The position numbers were made by a program, and so were the translations under genes. Positions 25,842 to 35,700 of a DNA stretch of 64,000 nt are shown here, in pieces. The DNA lies in the NCBI RefSeq assembly GCF_028473665.1, contig NZ_CP098774.1, positions 3,810,501 through 3,874,500 on the forward strand. The letters run 5' to 3'. Origin of the DNA: Sphingomonas sp. QA11. Lineage in GTDB: Bacteria; Pseudomonadota; Alphaproteobacteria; Sphingomonadales; Sphingomonadaceae. Position 1 is the first letter of the stretch, and each line of letters opens with the position of its first letter. Under the pieces are notes generated by a model. It ran no database searches. It was not told the origin of the DNA and was given only the letters and a program-made list of their open reading frames with translations.

Positions 25842-26651
25842 TCAGCCGGTATCGACCGAGAAAGCCGCGGAAAGCTCGAAGCTCCTGCCGGGATGAGTCA
25901 GTACCGCATGCGAAACGAGTCTTCCGCGGCTCCATGTCCGGCGGGTCATCACCAGCACCGGCTCGCCCTCGTCGATACCCAGCAGCAGGCGGGTGCCCGA
26001 ATCCGGCATGGCGGCCCGCACCCGGTGCTCCACCCGCTCGAGCGGCGCGACGCGGGTGAGATATTCGTTCGGCGTGGTCTCATGGAAATCCATCGCCCCA
26101 TAGTCGGGCGCTGCCGCGGCCAGCACGAAACGCTCCTCGAGCTGGATCGGGAATTCGGCCTCGTGATGGACGATCACGGACCGGAAAAGCCTGGTGCCGA
26201 CGGCAACCTCAAGCAACGCCGCCGACCGCTGGTCGGCCCGGATCGCGATATTGTCGATCACGCGCGCGCGATAGGCACGCCCCCTGGCGCGCACCTCGTC
26301 GGCGATGTTGCGGATCTCGATCATCTGCCCGATCGGTCGCGGCTCGGCGATGAACGATCCGGCGCCCGCGCGGCGGACGACGACCCCGGCATTGCTCAGC
26401 TCGCGCAGCGCCCGGTTGGCGGTCATCCGCGATACGCCGAAGCGCGAGACCAGTTCTGCCTCGGACGGCACCCGATCACCGGGCTTCAGCGCGCCCGACC
26501 TGAGCGCTCCGACGATTGACTGCTTGATCTCGACATAGCGCGGCGGGTCGCCATTTTGTGCCCTGCGCCCCTGCCTGGCGGCGTGCCCGGCCGCGTCCCG
26601 CGTCCGTTCGTCAGTGGCTGCCATCGCATCCGCTTCAGCAAGATCTTTCAT
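25842..26651 (-). CDS. hutC: HutC-type GntR/UTRA transcriptional repressor
   Basis: This GntR winged-helix domain (RYVEIKQSIVGALRSGALKP, then VPSEAELVSRFGVSRMTANRALREL) is followed by a UTRA ligand domain. The C-terminal half closely resembles HutC, the urocanate-responsive repressor of histidine use: NEYLTRVAPLERVEHRV, VLVMTRRTWSRGRLVSHA and LTHPGRSFEL. The frame opens at 26687, but the likely operator lies at 26657-26666 within that extension, so I place the start at ATG 26651; ATG 26624 is also possible. No hut enzyme genes are nearby. The gene converges on the PepSY genes, ending 1 nt from their stop, and probably represses the receptor-PepSY operon and itself. Confidence 0.85.
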   Translation of the reverse strand: MKDLAEADAMAATDERTRDAAGHAARQGRRAQNGDPPRYVEIKQSIVGALRSGALKPGDRVPSEAELVSRFGVSRMTANRALRELSNAGVVVRRAGAGSFIAEPRPIGQMIEIRNIADEVRARGRAYRARVIDNIAIRADQRSAALLEVAVGTRLFRSVIVHHEAEFPIQLEERFVLAAAAPDYGAMDFHETTPNEYLTRVAPLERVEHRVRAAMPDSGTRLLLGIDEGEPVLVMTRRTWSRGRLVSHAVLTHPGRSFELSAAFSVDTG

Positions 26652-26656
26652 GCGGC

Positions 26657-26666
26657 TGTCTATACA
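26657..26666 (-). promoter_or_regulatory. HutC-like operator at the repressor promoter
   Basis: TGTCTATACA on the plus strand (TGTATAGACA toward the gene) differs by one base from the receptor's TGTATATACA and keeps the TGTA-N2-TACA symmetry except at one position. It overlaps a possible -10 (TTGTAT) only a few bases before the preferred start codon, consistent with autoregulation. Confidence 0.5.
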
Positions 26667-26894
26667 ATCGGAAACGTTCCGCGCCATGCGATTGCGGCTC
26701 CGGATCGGTCTTATCGTGCATCGGCCGGTCGCGTCAGGCGCCGTTCAACAGCTTGATGATACTCGGCACGAGAAAAACTTCCTCGCGCCGCCCGCGGTTT
26801 GCGACGAGGCTCTTGCATAAGGCCAGGTGAACGGGCGAACTGGCGAGCATCCGGTTCGGCGGGGTTCAAACGCCGGCAACTGACGAGTGCGCCG

Positions 26895-27677
26895 ATGATG
26901 GTCGAGATCAACCCGCTCTATTCGATCGCCGGCGTCGCGGTCGGGGCTCTTGTCGGTCTTACCGGCGTGGGCGGCGGGTCCCTGATGACGCCGCTGCTCG
27001 TCCTCGCCTTCGGCTTCCATCCCGTCACCGCGGTCGGGACCGACCTGCTCTATGCATCGGCGACCAAGACGGTGGGCACGGCGGTGCACGGCTTCAGCGG
27101 CACGGTCGACTGGAAAGTGGTGCGGCGCCTCGCCATGGGCAGCGTGCCGGCGAGCCTGGCAACCCTGATCGCGCTTGCCTATGCCGGCGCCAAATTCGAC
27201 GGGACTCAGCACGTCATCACGATGACGCTTGGCCTGGCGCTGATCGCGACGGCGATCGCCATGGCCTTTCGCCGCCAGATCCTCGCTTATTACGCCGAGA
27301 CGATGGAGGCGATGTCGGATCGCCGGATCATGCGGCTGACGATCCTGCTCGGCCTGATCCTCGGCGTACTCGTGTCGCTGTCGTCGGTTGGCGCGGGTGC
27401 GCTCGGCATGACGGCGCTGCTGGTGCTGTATCCGAAGCTGCCGATCAATCGGCTCGTCGGCTCCGACATCGCCCATGCCGTGCCGTTGACGCTGATCGCC
27501 GGCATGGGTCACTGGGCAATGGGCTCGGTCGATTTCGGGCTCCTGCTGTCGCTGCTGATCGGATCCGTGCCGGGGATCATCGTGGGCAGCCTGGTCTCGA
27601 CTCGGGTGCCCGACGGGGTTTCACGCGCCATTCTTGCCGGGACCCTCGCGATCGTGGGCGGCAAGCTGATCTTCTAA
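26895..27677 (+). CDS. TauE/SafE-family permease (sulfite exporter-like)
   Basis: This membrane protein of about 260 residues has roughly eight helices. The duplicated family motif is visible: AGVAVGALVGLTGVGGGSLMTPLLVL near the N-terminus and LGLILGVLVSLSSVGAGALGMTALL in the second half. DLLYASATKTVGTAVHG and GSDIAHAVPLTLIAGMGHWAMG are also family-like. Members export sulfite, sulfoacetate or other anions; the substrate here is not evident. The ATG at 26895 (or 26898) is preferred over the upstream frame extension to 26799, which reads as non-hydrophobic, Arg-rich sequence. Confidence 0.88.
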   Translation: MMVEINPLYSIAGVAVGALVGLTGVGGGSLMTPLLVLAFGFHPVTAVGTDLLYASATKTVGTAVHGFSGTVDWKVVRRLAMGSVPASLATLIALAYAGAKFDGTQHVITMTLGLALIATAIAMAFRRQILAYYAETMEAMSDRRIMRLTILLGLILGVLVSLSSVGAGALGMTALLVLYPKLPINRLVGSDIAHAVPLTLIAGMGHWAMGSVDFGLLLSLLIGSVPGIIVGSLVSTRVPDGVSRAILAGTLAIVGGKLIF

Positions 27678-27734
27678 AGCCTGCCCGCGACGGAGGGCAT
27701 GACCGTGATCCGCAGGCCTTATGACCGCCCCTGA

Positions 27735-28355
27735 CGCCCTCCATTCTGCCTGGTCAACGGTCGTGTCGCGACGGTCGAGGCCCTACTCCCGGCCGTGTCG
27801 ATCAACCACGGCCATATCACGATCATGCAGGTGCGCGGCAGGATGGTGCTAGGATTCCGACATCATCTCGATCGACTTAAGGCAGCCAATATCGCCTTGT
27901 TCGGGCGCCCGCTCGATCGGCAGAGGATAACCGGGTTCGTCCGCGCGGCGACGGAGGCGGGACCTGATACCACCCTGCGCGTCAATATCTTCGCAGGCCG
28001 TGCAGTTGAGCATGTAATGGTGACGGCGACGCCACCTATCGAGCATGATCCGCCCCCACGCGTTTCTCGCTGATGCCTTGACGTCCATATCAGCGAGGTA
28101 ACGATCTGGAATGTCGGCTTCCATGATGGCAATGCCATCATCGCCATCATATGGCCCGATGCTGCAGCCCTGACGGGCGTAACGCAGATCATGCTGAACG
28201 AGGGGCTTGCCGCGATCGGCGCGCCGGTGCGCCGGTGCACCACGAGAGCATTCGCGCCGACATGTTGTCGCAGTACGAAGCCAGCTTCCTCATCAATTCG
28301 TCCACCTTCGGTCGCCCCTTGAGCGCAGTTGGACACCTCGAAGAACGCCTTTGAA
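27735..28355 (+). pseudogene. Decayed class IV aminotransferase (branched-chain/D-amino-acid type)
   Basis: Three segments, in order, match a class IV PLP aminotransferase but cannot be read as one protein. First comes LVNGRVATVEALLPAVSINH with HLDRLKAANIALFG and TTLRVNIFAGRAVEHVMV. Then, after an in-frame TGA at 28071-28073 and an apparent loss of roughly 20 codons including the catalytic-lysine region, comes DVHISEVTIWNVGFHDGN ... GVTQIMLNEGLAAIGAPVRR. Finally, in another frame after ~28250, comes ADMLSQYEASFLINSSTFGR. There is thus a deletion, a stop and a frameshift. It was probably an intact gene before this stretch became an insertion zone. Confidence 0.7.
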
Positions 28356-28434
28356 CGGTGATGACGGCGTCGGCATGGTCTGGATGGCGGGTTTGCCGGC
28401 ATCGACAAGGGCGTATTGGCCGGTTCGCTGCCCC

Positions 28435-29588
28435 TGAGGGTGCCTGATCGGGCGCAAATCCGGTCAAGCAGGCGCAACTCGGGCTTCGAGCCAGGCGAGG
28501 CGGCTGAAGTTGTAGGCGAGGTTGACCATGCCGATCTTTACCTTGGCGCGGGCGATGCCGATGGTGCGCACGAACAGCTTCATGCGGTGCTTTTGCCCGG
28601 CAAAGACGTGCTCGACGGCCGAGCGGACTGGTGACCTTGCGGCGTTGGCGCGGGCATGATGCGCCGGCAGGTCCTTGTTCTTCGGCTTGCGGAAATGGAC
28701 CTTCGAGACAAGCCCGCGCTTCGCCATCGCGGCTTCGTTGCGCTTCGAGCGATAGGCGGTGTCGGCCCATACCGGCGATGCGGTGTTCCTCGGATCGAGC
28801 AGCCCCTCGAACGGCCGGCTGTCGTGCGCGGCGGCACTGGTCACCTCCCATCGTCGGATCAGGCCATGGCGGCGGTCGATCCCGGCGTGGTTCTTGTAGC
28901 CGAAAACCGGCACCGCGATCTCGACACCTTTGGCCTTCATCTCGCTCGCCTCGCTGCGCTTGCGGCGGCCGCGCTTTATCGTCCAACGCGCGTCGGTGTC
29001 CTTCTGCCGGCGCTTGGCTGGCGACCAATGTCCCGGCGTGCCGCCGCCCTTGATCGTGACCTTCTCCTCGTCGCTCAGCTTCTGGCGTGGTGCCGCCACG
29101 ACGGTCGCGTCGATGATCTGCCCTCCCATCGCCAGATAACCCGACCCGTGCAGCGCATCGTCGAAGCCCGCGAACAGCTTCTCGATCGCCTTCGCCTGGA
29201 CGAGTTGCTCGCGGAACAACCAGATCGTCTTGGCATCGGGCACCCGGTCGCCAAGCCCAAGCCCCAGGAAGCGCATGAACGACAGCCGGTCGCGGATCTG
29301 GAACTCGCACGCATCGTCCGACAGGCTGTACAGCGCCTGCAGCACCAGCACCTTGAACATCAGTACCGCGTCATAGGGTGGCCTCCCGCCGCGACTGCGA
29401 TCCGACCGCGCAAGCGCTGCATCCAGCACCGGCCGGAACAACGCGAAATCAACCACCGCGCTCAGCCGTTCCAGTGGATCCCCCGCCGCCGACAGTGCCG
29501 CAAGCCGATCATCAACATCGAAGAAACCGCGTTGTACCATCGCTGCCTCCCGTTCTCACGGGATGCAGTGAATCATCTCACGCCCTCA
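28435..29588 (-). mobile_element. IS5-family insertion sequence, complete
   Basis: The element is bounded by imperfect inverted ends: TGAGGG at 28435-28440 and CCCTCA at 29583-29588, with weaker matching for about 15 further bases inward. It contains one intact transposase gene. No convincing target-site duplication was found by eye, so the exact ends are uncertain. It separates the decayed aminotransferase from the sequence to its right. Confidence 0.7.
28464..29540 (-). CDS. IS5-family transposase
   Basis: This intact 358-residue DDE transposase begins with FFDVDDRLAALSAAGDPLER and has the IS5-type DUF772 N-terminal region (RSRGGRPPYDAVLMFKVLVL, then LSDDACEFQIRDRLSFMRFL). The RNase-H core contains the first Asp in GGQIIDATVV (Asp144), the second in VWADTAYRSKRNE, and the Glu of RSAVEHVFAGQKHRM near the C-terminus. 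The full length and intact triad suggest it could still be active. A second, unrelated IS5-family fragment lies at the right window edge. Confidence 0.93.
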   Translation of the reverse strand: MVQRGFFDVDDRLAALSAAGDPLERLSAVVDFALFRPVLDAALARSDRSRGGRPPYDAVLMFKVLVLQALYSLSDDACEFQIRDRLSFMRFLGLGLGDRVPDAKTIWLFREQLVQAKAIEKLFAGFDDALHGSGYLAMGGQIIDATVVAAPRQKLSDEEKVTIKGGGTPGHWSPAKRRQKDTDARWTIKRGRRKRSEASEMKAKGVEIAVPVFGYKNHAGIDRRHGLIRRWEVTSAAAHDSRPFEGLLDPRNTASPVWADTAYRSKRNEAAMAKRGLVSKVHFRKPKNKDLPAHHARANAARSPVRSAVEHVFAGQKHRMKLFVRTIGIARAKVKIGMVNLAYNFSRLAWLEARVAPA

Positions 29589-29639
29589 AACGCCATAGGT
29601 TTTTAGAGGCGTCCAATTGGCGAGCACTCCTTCGCGCTC

Positions 29640-29829
29640 CATCCTGACCTCGATGCGCTGCTTCTCGGCTCCTATGAACTGACACCGTTCGAAACGCGGA
29701 ACGGTTGGGTCCTGCGTATATCGCCGGACGCACAAAAGCCGTCGACCAGGGTCGACGGGCTTTCGAATCTAGTGGATCGTATCCGACAAAGGTATCCGCT
29801 TTTGCCGGAGGCCCGATCAACTAAGTCAT
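29640..29829 (+). pseudogene. Possible N-terminal relic of a GNAT acetyltransferase
   Basis: One frame with no start codon reads HPDLDALLLGSYELTPFETR, NGWVLRISPDAQKP and GLSNLVDRIRQRYPLLPEA. The aromatic-GW-x-LR and downstream helix pattern resembles the start of some GNAT N-acetyltransferases, but similarity is short and judged by eye. It abuts the IS5 right end and may be a truncated gene. Nothing recognisable lies between here and 30047. Confidence 0.22.
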
Positions 29830-30047
29830 GGATAGGTGGTCTGATTATCCGAAATACATGCGGATGCATCTGTTTCGGTCAGACCACTAGCCGACATTCG
29901 CTGTCAACTGCAGTTTAGCCGCTCCTGCGGTCATCGCTTGCTACGTCGTCGCGATATCATGGCGCTAGCGCGCCATCCGCCACTTTCTGTCACTGCCTTC
30001 CTCATCCGGCGTCGAGGTGCTCCGTACAACAGATGCGAGGTAATCTC

Positions 30048-30422
30048 TTAGCAGTGCGTCACAATGCCGTTCGTCACGGTAAACGTCGCTAAGTTTACTG
30101 TTCCAGCCGCACAACTCACTCCAGTCAAGCTGCCCGTGCCAAATGCCGGTGCAAAGACGGCGTGCCCGAATGTTACAATGTCTGTTGCCGGGTCAACAGA
30201 TAATGTTGTAGCACCAGATCCCGAATTATAGCGAGCATTGTAAATAAAGAACGATGGGTCTGCACTCTGCTGGCCTATTTGCCAAGCGCTCGCGTTGTTG
30301 TAATAATAGTTTGTGGAAGCCTGATTCGATGGATTCCCTGCCAAAGAGAGCGTGGAATTCTGTAGAGAAACCCAAGGTGACTGCGGAAAATTCATAGATC
30401 CAGATGCAGTTGTTGTACTCTA
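30048..30422 (-). other. In-frame C-terminal continuation of the beta-helix gene after an amber codon
   Basis: The TAG at 30420-30422 that ends the beta-helix frame is followed in the same frame by AGT ACA ACA ACT and eventually 115 further codons from Met (30395) to a TAA at 30048. They encode NYYYNNASAWQIGQQSADPS, DPATDIVTFGHAVFAPAF and a C-terminal GIVTHC. Composition (Asn/Thr/Tyr/Gly-rich) matches the upstream protein and resembles a tail-spike C-terminal domain. A separate start at 30395 has no clear ribosome-binding site, so this is best seen as part of the same ancestral gene. Confidence 0.65.
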
Positions 30423-31610
30423 CCCCAGCAGGATCGCTCCGGATCCGAAAGTAAATGCTTGATTATCAAGCCAATTACCCCAAATAAAGGCATTCGTGCA
30501 AGAGGTGTTGGAAGTAGATCGCCCTCCAGTTGAATAGGAAAACCAATTCCCCGTAATTTGAGCGCCATTACTATTGGAACCGTCACAAAGAAAATTGTAA
30601 TTTAGATTGTTCTCAAAATAATTTCCAAGGACCGTTGCGCCATTAACGTTTCCGGAGAAAAGCAGGCCACCGAAGTTTCCTGACCATTGAGAATTGAAGA
30701 ATGTTGGATTCTCCACCCAATTTGAGCCTCCGATAATTGTAGCAGCCTCTCCTAAAGCATTTCCATTCGAAAAGAACTGCACATGGTCAATACGCGAATT
30801 ACTAAAGCTTATATCTTGATTTGAAACAATTGCTGCGCCTAAGTTGTTATAAAAGAATGCATTTTTCGTTACAGATGCGAAAGAATTATAGAATATGATT
30901 CCTCGTCTGTATCCATTTTCAGTGAAGTCATGCAAATATGCATTTGATCCGGCAGGAGGACCTGTGATGATTGCTACGTCGGTAGCAGCAGCGTTTTGCA
31001 GAGGAGGTGCGAAATAAATTCCGGACATATCAATATTAGGCTGAGATGCCAACGTCGACGAAGGATTAACTGCTAATACTGGAAGAGCAACGGTTCCTGC
31101 GGAGATGAGCGCGTGAGCGAAGGTTGGACCGACAATATCAATATGCGTGCTATCAATGACGATAGCGGGCCAGGCACCATTAGCTTCCACAGTACCTCCA
31201 ACCCCGAATACTTCAATTGCCGCACCCATATTCGCTGTCGTAGCGACCGTCAGACGGATCGATGGTGAGCCGTTGTGAGTTGCCCCTGCCGCCGCGCTAC
31301 TGACAGTTGCACCAATTGGAAAAGCGGGGATGATTGAGCAGGCCGTACCCCCAGGGCCAGAAATCTTGATCTGGGTTGCGGTTACATTAAGGCTTTTGGT
31401 GATTTTGTAGCTTCCTGCGGTGCAAAATGCTATCTGCCCCGACGATGCTGCAGCATTCATCCAACTCTGAAGAGCGGTTGTATCGTCGGCAACACCGTTG
31501 CCAACCGCACCATATTGCTGAGGTGTAATGCCCGCACCAGCCTGCCCCCATGCAGAAGGCACATTTGCAAACAGAACAGTAGCCAACAACGATGCATGAA
31601 TTTTAACCAA
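30420..31610 (-). CDS. Secreted right-handed beta-helix (pectate-lyase-3/tail-spike-like) protein
   Basis: This ~396-residue protein starts at TTG 31610, chosen because GGGGGAGG lies 5 nt upstream and a signal peptide follows at once (VKIHASLLATVLFANVPSAWG). The mature N-terminus has the pectate_lyase_3 signature ITPQQYGAVGNGVADDTTAL, and the rest is irregular Asn/Gly-rich sequence with NNLGAAIV, NPTFFNSQWSGNFGGLLFSG and NYFENNLNY, fitting beta-helix coils. Such domains occur in phage tail spikes and polysaccharide-binding or -cleaving enzymes. The DNA is visibly AT-richer than its surroundings, suggesting recent acquisition. The frame stops at an amber codon after which homologous-looking coding sequence continues. 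Confidence 0.7.
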   Translation of the reverse strand: MVKIHASLLATVLFANVPSAWGQAGAGITPQQYGAVGNGVADDTTALQSWMNAAASSGQIAFCTAGSYKITKSLNVTATQIKISGPGGTACSIIPAFPIGATVSSAAAGATHNGSPSIRLTVATTANMGAAIEVFGVGGTVEANGAWPAIVIDSTHIDIVGPTFAHALISAGTVALPVLAVNPSSTLASQPNIDMSGIYFAPPLQNAAATDVAIITGPPAGSNAYLHDFTENGYRRGIIFYNSFASVTKNAFFYNNLGAAIVSNQDISFSNSRIDHVQFFSNGNALGEAATIIGGSNWVENPTFFNSQWSGNFGGLLFSGNVNGATVLGNYFENNLNYNFLCDGSNSNGAQITGNWFSYSTGGRSTSNTSCTNAFIWGNWLDNQAFTFGSGAILLG

Positions 31611-31876
31611 ATTCGCCTCCCCCTTGTAACTACAGGATTTATCTGCGGCAGGAAAATACCTAATAGCGTGGAGCGCAGACGCAAACCACCACGCTGATTT
31701 TTCCAACGTTTCGCTTTCGTGTCCGATTGTTGGTTCGATGACGACGAGCCCGCAATTGCGATAGCTGGTTTCCCGGTGCTCGGCAGTCCCGGCTCGCAAT
31801 GAACTACTGGATGGGGAATAAACGCCGGCACCATGTTTCGAGAGCATGTCTAGCGAGACCCGCCGGGCACCGAACG

Positions 31877-31914
31877 CACGAAACCCCCGTCGCTTGCGCT
31901 ACGGGGGTTTCGTG
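31877..31914. terminator. Strong symmetrical hairpin
   Basis: Perfect 14-bp arms (CACGAAACCCCCGT and ACGGGGGTTTCGTG) enclose a 10-nt loop. It lies between the AT-rich beta-helix gene and the RTX region, in a gap with no gene (31848-32196). There is no T-tract; it could be a bidirectional terminator or a mobile repeat. I see nothing else recognisable in the gap. Confidence 0.5.
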
Positions 31915-32196
31915 ATGCGATTGGTTGCGGGGACCCGCATTAGCCGAGCGCGGTACGCGCTATCGACTGCGGTTTAGCCAACCTCCAAACGCAAAGGTAG
32001 GTAAGGCATCAAGACTTCTTATCCATAGGCCGACAAGCCTCCGTCGAAACAAGCTTACGCCTGCTCTCGGTGCCTTAACAACGAGCGATTTTATAGCAGT
32101 CCCGCGTAATCGCTTCACTGGCCTTCTGGCAAGAGCCCGCCTCAATTCTTCCATTGCGATATTTGGGTGCACTTCAGATCGTCGAAAGCGACCGCA

Positions 32197-32736
32197 TTAT
32201 TGCTTCTCGTTCAAAGCAGCCGCGATCGAGGCCTTCAATTTTTCACCCGCATCGGCATCAATTTTCCGAACGGTACGTTGGCCGGTAGCAGGATCCGTCT
32301 GGTGGAAACTGAACGCCTTGCCTGCGAGCGGCTTCGAGATCAGATCGGCGATCATCAATTCGCGGTGACGATTGGCCGCGTCCGCGAACGGGGCGATCAG
32401 ATCTACCAGCCAGATCCGGTCACCCGATATCCATTCCTCAAGCGTCAACCTGTTTTCCGGCTCGATCATACCACCTTCGAGCTTCTTCTCGGCCACCTCA
32501 TTACACTTCGCCCAAAGCGCAAGTCCGACTGGCTTGTCGCCATCCCTGAACAGATAGAACTGCTCATGGATCAGCGCCGGCATTACCAGCCATTCGAGAT
32601 CGCCAATCGCAAGAACCTTGTGCAGAGGCGACTGGCTCAACAGCCAAGTCATTTCTCCAAGCAGATGGCTCACTGTCGGCGGCTTCGCAGCCGGTGCCGG
32701 TACCGGCGCGGCGCTCGTCTTCTTCGTCTTCATCAA
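32197..32736 (-). CDS. hlyC: HlyC-type toxin-activating lysine acyltransferase
   Basis: This 179-residue RTX toxin acyltransferase transfers a fatty acyl group from acyl-ACP to internal lysines of an RTX protein in the cytoplasm. HlyC hallmarks are LLGEMTWLLSQSPLHK, with the catalytic His39, and SGDRIWLVDLIAPFAD, where Asp112 matches the conserved catalytic Asp; GKAFSFHQTDPATG follows. An Ala/Pro-rich tail (residues 8-20) precedes the domain. It lies 12 nt downstream of the giant RTX gene and is probably the last gene of that operon. The target lysines in the giant protein are unknown. Confidence 0.92.
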   Translation of the reverse strand: MMKTKKTSAAPVPAPAAKPPTVSHLLGEMTWLLSQSPLHKVLAIGDLEWLVMPALIHEQFYLFRDGDKPVGLALWAKCNEVAEKKLEGGMIEPENRLTLEEWISGDRIWLVDLIAPFADAANRHRELMIADLISKPLAGKAFSFHQTDPATGQRTVRKIDADAGEKLKASIAAALNEKQ

Positions 32737-32748
32737 AGGTTCCTATCG

Positions 32749-35700
32749 TCAGGCCGCGAAATAATCAAAGTGTGCGGCTTCTCGTCCTGCGCGCTCCCTC
32801 CAGTCCCCTTCGCCCGATCTCGCACCGAACGCAGCCATAGTCTGCGCGATGAGAAGCGGACGCAGATCGCTCATCTCGACCGGCCCGGACGGGGCTTGCT
32901 CCTGCGGCAGATCCTGAGCGCCTTGCGCGCGCTCATCGACATCGTTCGCGGCAAGACTGGCGATCGGCATCCGCGCGATGAAGTTCTCGAGGAGGTCGCC
33001 CTCAAGGCCACGACGCAATGCGGCGAACTGAGCCTCGAGACGCTGACTTGCCAGCACGGGCTGCCCCGCGTCCTTCGCTACGGTGCCGGGCACAACGTCT
33101 GGTTCACGCGGAAGGTCCTGCGAGCGTTGCACGCCTTCGCCCGGACCGTTTGCCGCGAGACTAAGGACGGGCACCTGCGCCGCCGAATTTTCGACCACAC
33201 CGTTGTCCAGTTCCCGACCCACTTGGGCCGGCCTGGTTCCAAGCCCACTGCTCAACGCGGTTGGAACCGGATCGGTGGTTCTCATCCGCGTCGGGCGGTA
33301 GGCCAGCACCGCGGCGCCCAGCGTACCGACGGCACCGTTCACCCTGGTAAAGGTCGATGTGGCAGCCACCGCGTTCGCGCCCACCTTGACGTTCTGATTG
33401 AGCGCCCGTGCCGACAGGCTGACCGAAGCGATGCCATGCTCCGCAAGCGTCTTGAGTTCGCCGGCATCGGTCACCCCGTCACCATCGCGATCGACCCAGA
33501 CACGCAGTTCACCGAAACGCGTATCGGTTGCATCGATCTTGCCATCCTTGTTCGAATCCAGCACCGCCAGCCCATCGAGGCCACTCGCAGCATTGGTCTT
33601 TTCGGACAGGAAGGTGAGTTCGGACTCCTCGGTGATCAGGCCATCGCCGTTACGGTCGATGACGAGAAATCCGTCACCCTTGCCGACCCATCCTACATCG
33701 TCGTTGAGTCCGTCGCCGCTCATGTCGAACCGCGCCTTCGAATCGCCCATCGAACGCGTCTCGACGCCGTCACCGTCCAGGTCGAGAATGAAGGGCGTCA
33801 GCACGCCAAAGGTCTCGTTCTTGAATTCCAGAACGGTGGCCGGGCCGACCAGACCGGAGCGCTCGTCGACATCGCCTTTCCTCGACCGGACATGCACGGC
33901 CCCATTCAGGGTCGACAGCATGTACTTACCGGACTTGTTCGTGAAAATCTGTCGTTCGACATTGATCGCGGGGTTCCGCGGAGCATTCGAGGTGGAGGGC
34001 GTCGCATCCCCCGTCCAGCTTGAAACCGCAGACCCGAAGCCACCGTCGCCGCGTACATAAGCGAGGCCAACATCGAGTAGCGTACCCGTCTGTCCATTGC
34101 TGCGGGTGAAGTTGCCGACCCCGTAAATGATATTCTCGTCACCGCTGGCTCTGGTCGGCGCCGTCGAAGAGAGACTCAGTGAAGCAAGGCCTGCCTCGGC
34201 CAGGCTCCGGATTTCGCCAGCGTCCGATACACCGTTCGAATTGGTATCGAACCACAGCTTGAATTCGGCAAAGCGCGCATCAAGCGCACTCAGCAGGCCA
34301 TCCCCGTTGCTATCGAAGGCCTTGAGACCCTCAAGATCGGTTTTCGCTCCGGCAAGGTCACCCACAAAAGAAATTTCGGCGATATCGGAGATCTTGCCGT
34401 CGCCGTTGCGATCAAGCGCGAGAAATGCATCGCCCGCCTCGATCCAACCCGTACGCTCGGCTGCACCATCGCCGTCCATGTCGAAACGGACATTGCTGGA
34501 AGCCAGCGACATCAGGCCGGCGCCGTCGCCATCGAAATCCAGAATGACCGGCGGCGCGATGCTGTACGCCTTGGACGGATCATATGCCAGGAAGACGTCT
34601 CCGGCGATGCCGGTCGTACCGTCGGAGCGCAGATACTGCGTCGTGCCGTAGATCAGATTCTCGCCGGTCGATTGCGCACCCGTCAGATCAAGCGACAGGT
34701 TGATCTGGACGATACCAAGCCCGGACAAGGTCTGAAGCTCGCTCGTCTGGCTGATTCCGTCCTGGTTGATGTCGCGCCAGATACGGAATTCGCCGAAGCG
34801 CGCGTCGCCACTGTCGAAGAAGCCATTTGCGTTGCTGTCGAACGCGCGGAGCCCTTCCAGATCCGACGTAGCGCCGGCCGCGTCCGCTATGAACGAGATC
34901 TCGCTCGAGTCATCGATCGTACCGTTGCCATTCCGGTCGAGCGCCAGCATCCCGTCGTCGCCACCTACCCATCCGGTACGGTCCGCGATACCGTCGAGAT
35001 CCATATCGAACGAGATCGACGAATTGGCCGCCGCGACCAACTCAATGCCATCGCCGTCCAGGTCGAGCACAAGCGGCGGGATCGAACTGTTCCTGCCCTG
35101 CTTCACGAAGGTAATTTTGATGGATGCCGTGCTCGATACACCCGACGGGTCGGTCATGAGGACGTTAACAAGATAATCGAGGAAGAACGTGCGCCTCCCG
35201 CCCTCCGCGTGATGTTCCACGCCCCCTTCCCACTCGCCGTCGCCGGGTATCTGAAAGGACAATTGTCCGCCCGGGGTTAGATAGAGCTCCGGATATTCGC
35301 CGCCGATGTCACCAAGCTCTGGCCCAGTGGATGAAATAAGATACTCGGTCGCCTGAAAACCCAGGATCTGGAAGGTGATACCCGAGTCACTGCGCGTCTC
35401 AGGGTCACGCGCAGTCAACCCAAAGGGGATATCTCCTTCCTCCTGATCGTCCTTGACGTAATATTGAATCCTGCTCGTCAGTATCGGCCCTTCGTTGCGA
35501 TCAGTCACGCTGATCGTCGCGATACCGGTACTGGTGAAGTAGGTGCCGTCCGGGGCGGGAGTCAGGTCGGTCGCCGTAACAGCGAGATTGAATGTCGCGC
35601 GTGACGGATCCTTGTCGCGATACACCCATTCATAAACGGGATCGATTTCCTCCCACCTGTTCGGGTTACCAGTACGAGGAACCTCTTGTTCTTCCCATAT

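Noticed and set aside
28189..29310. An alternative 373-codon minus-strand frame through the IS5 element
   Set aside because: It overlaps the intact DDE transposase in another frame and lacks catalytic motifs.
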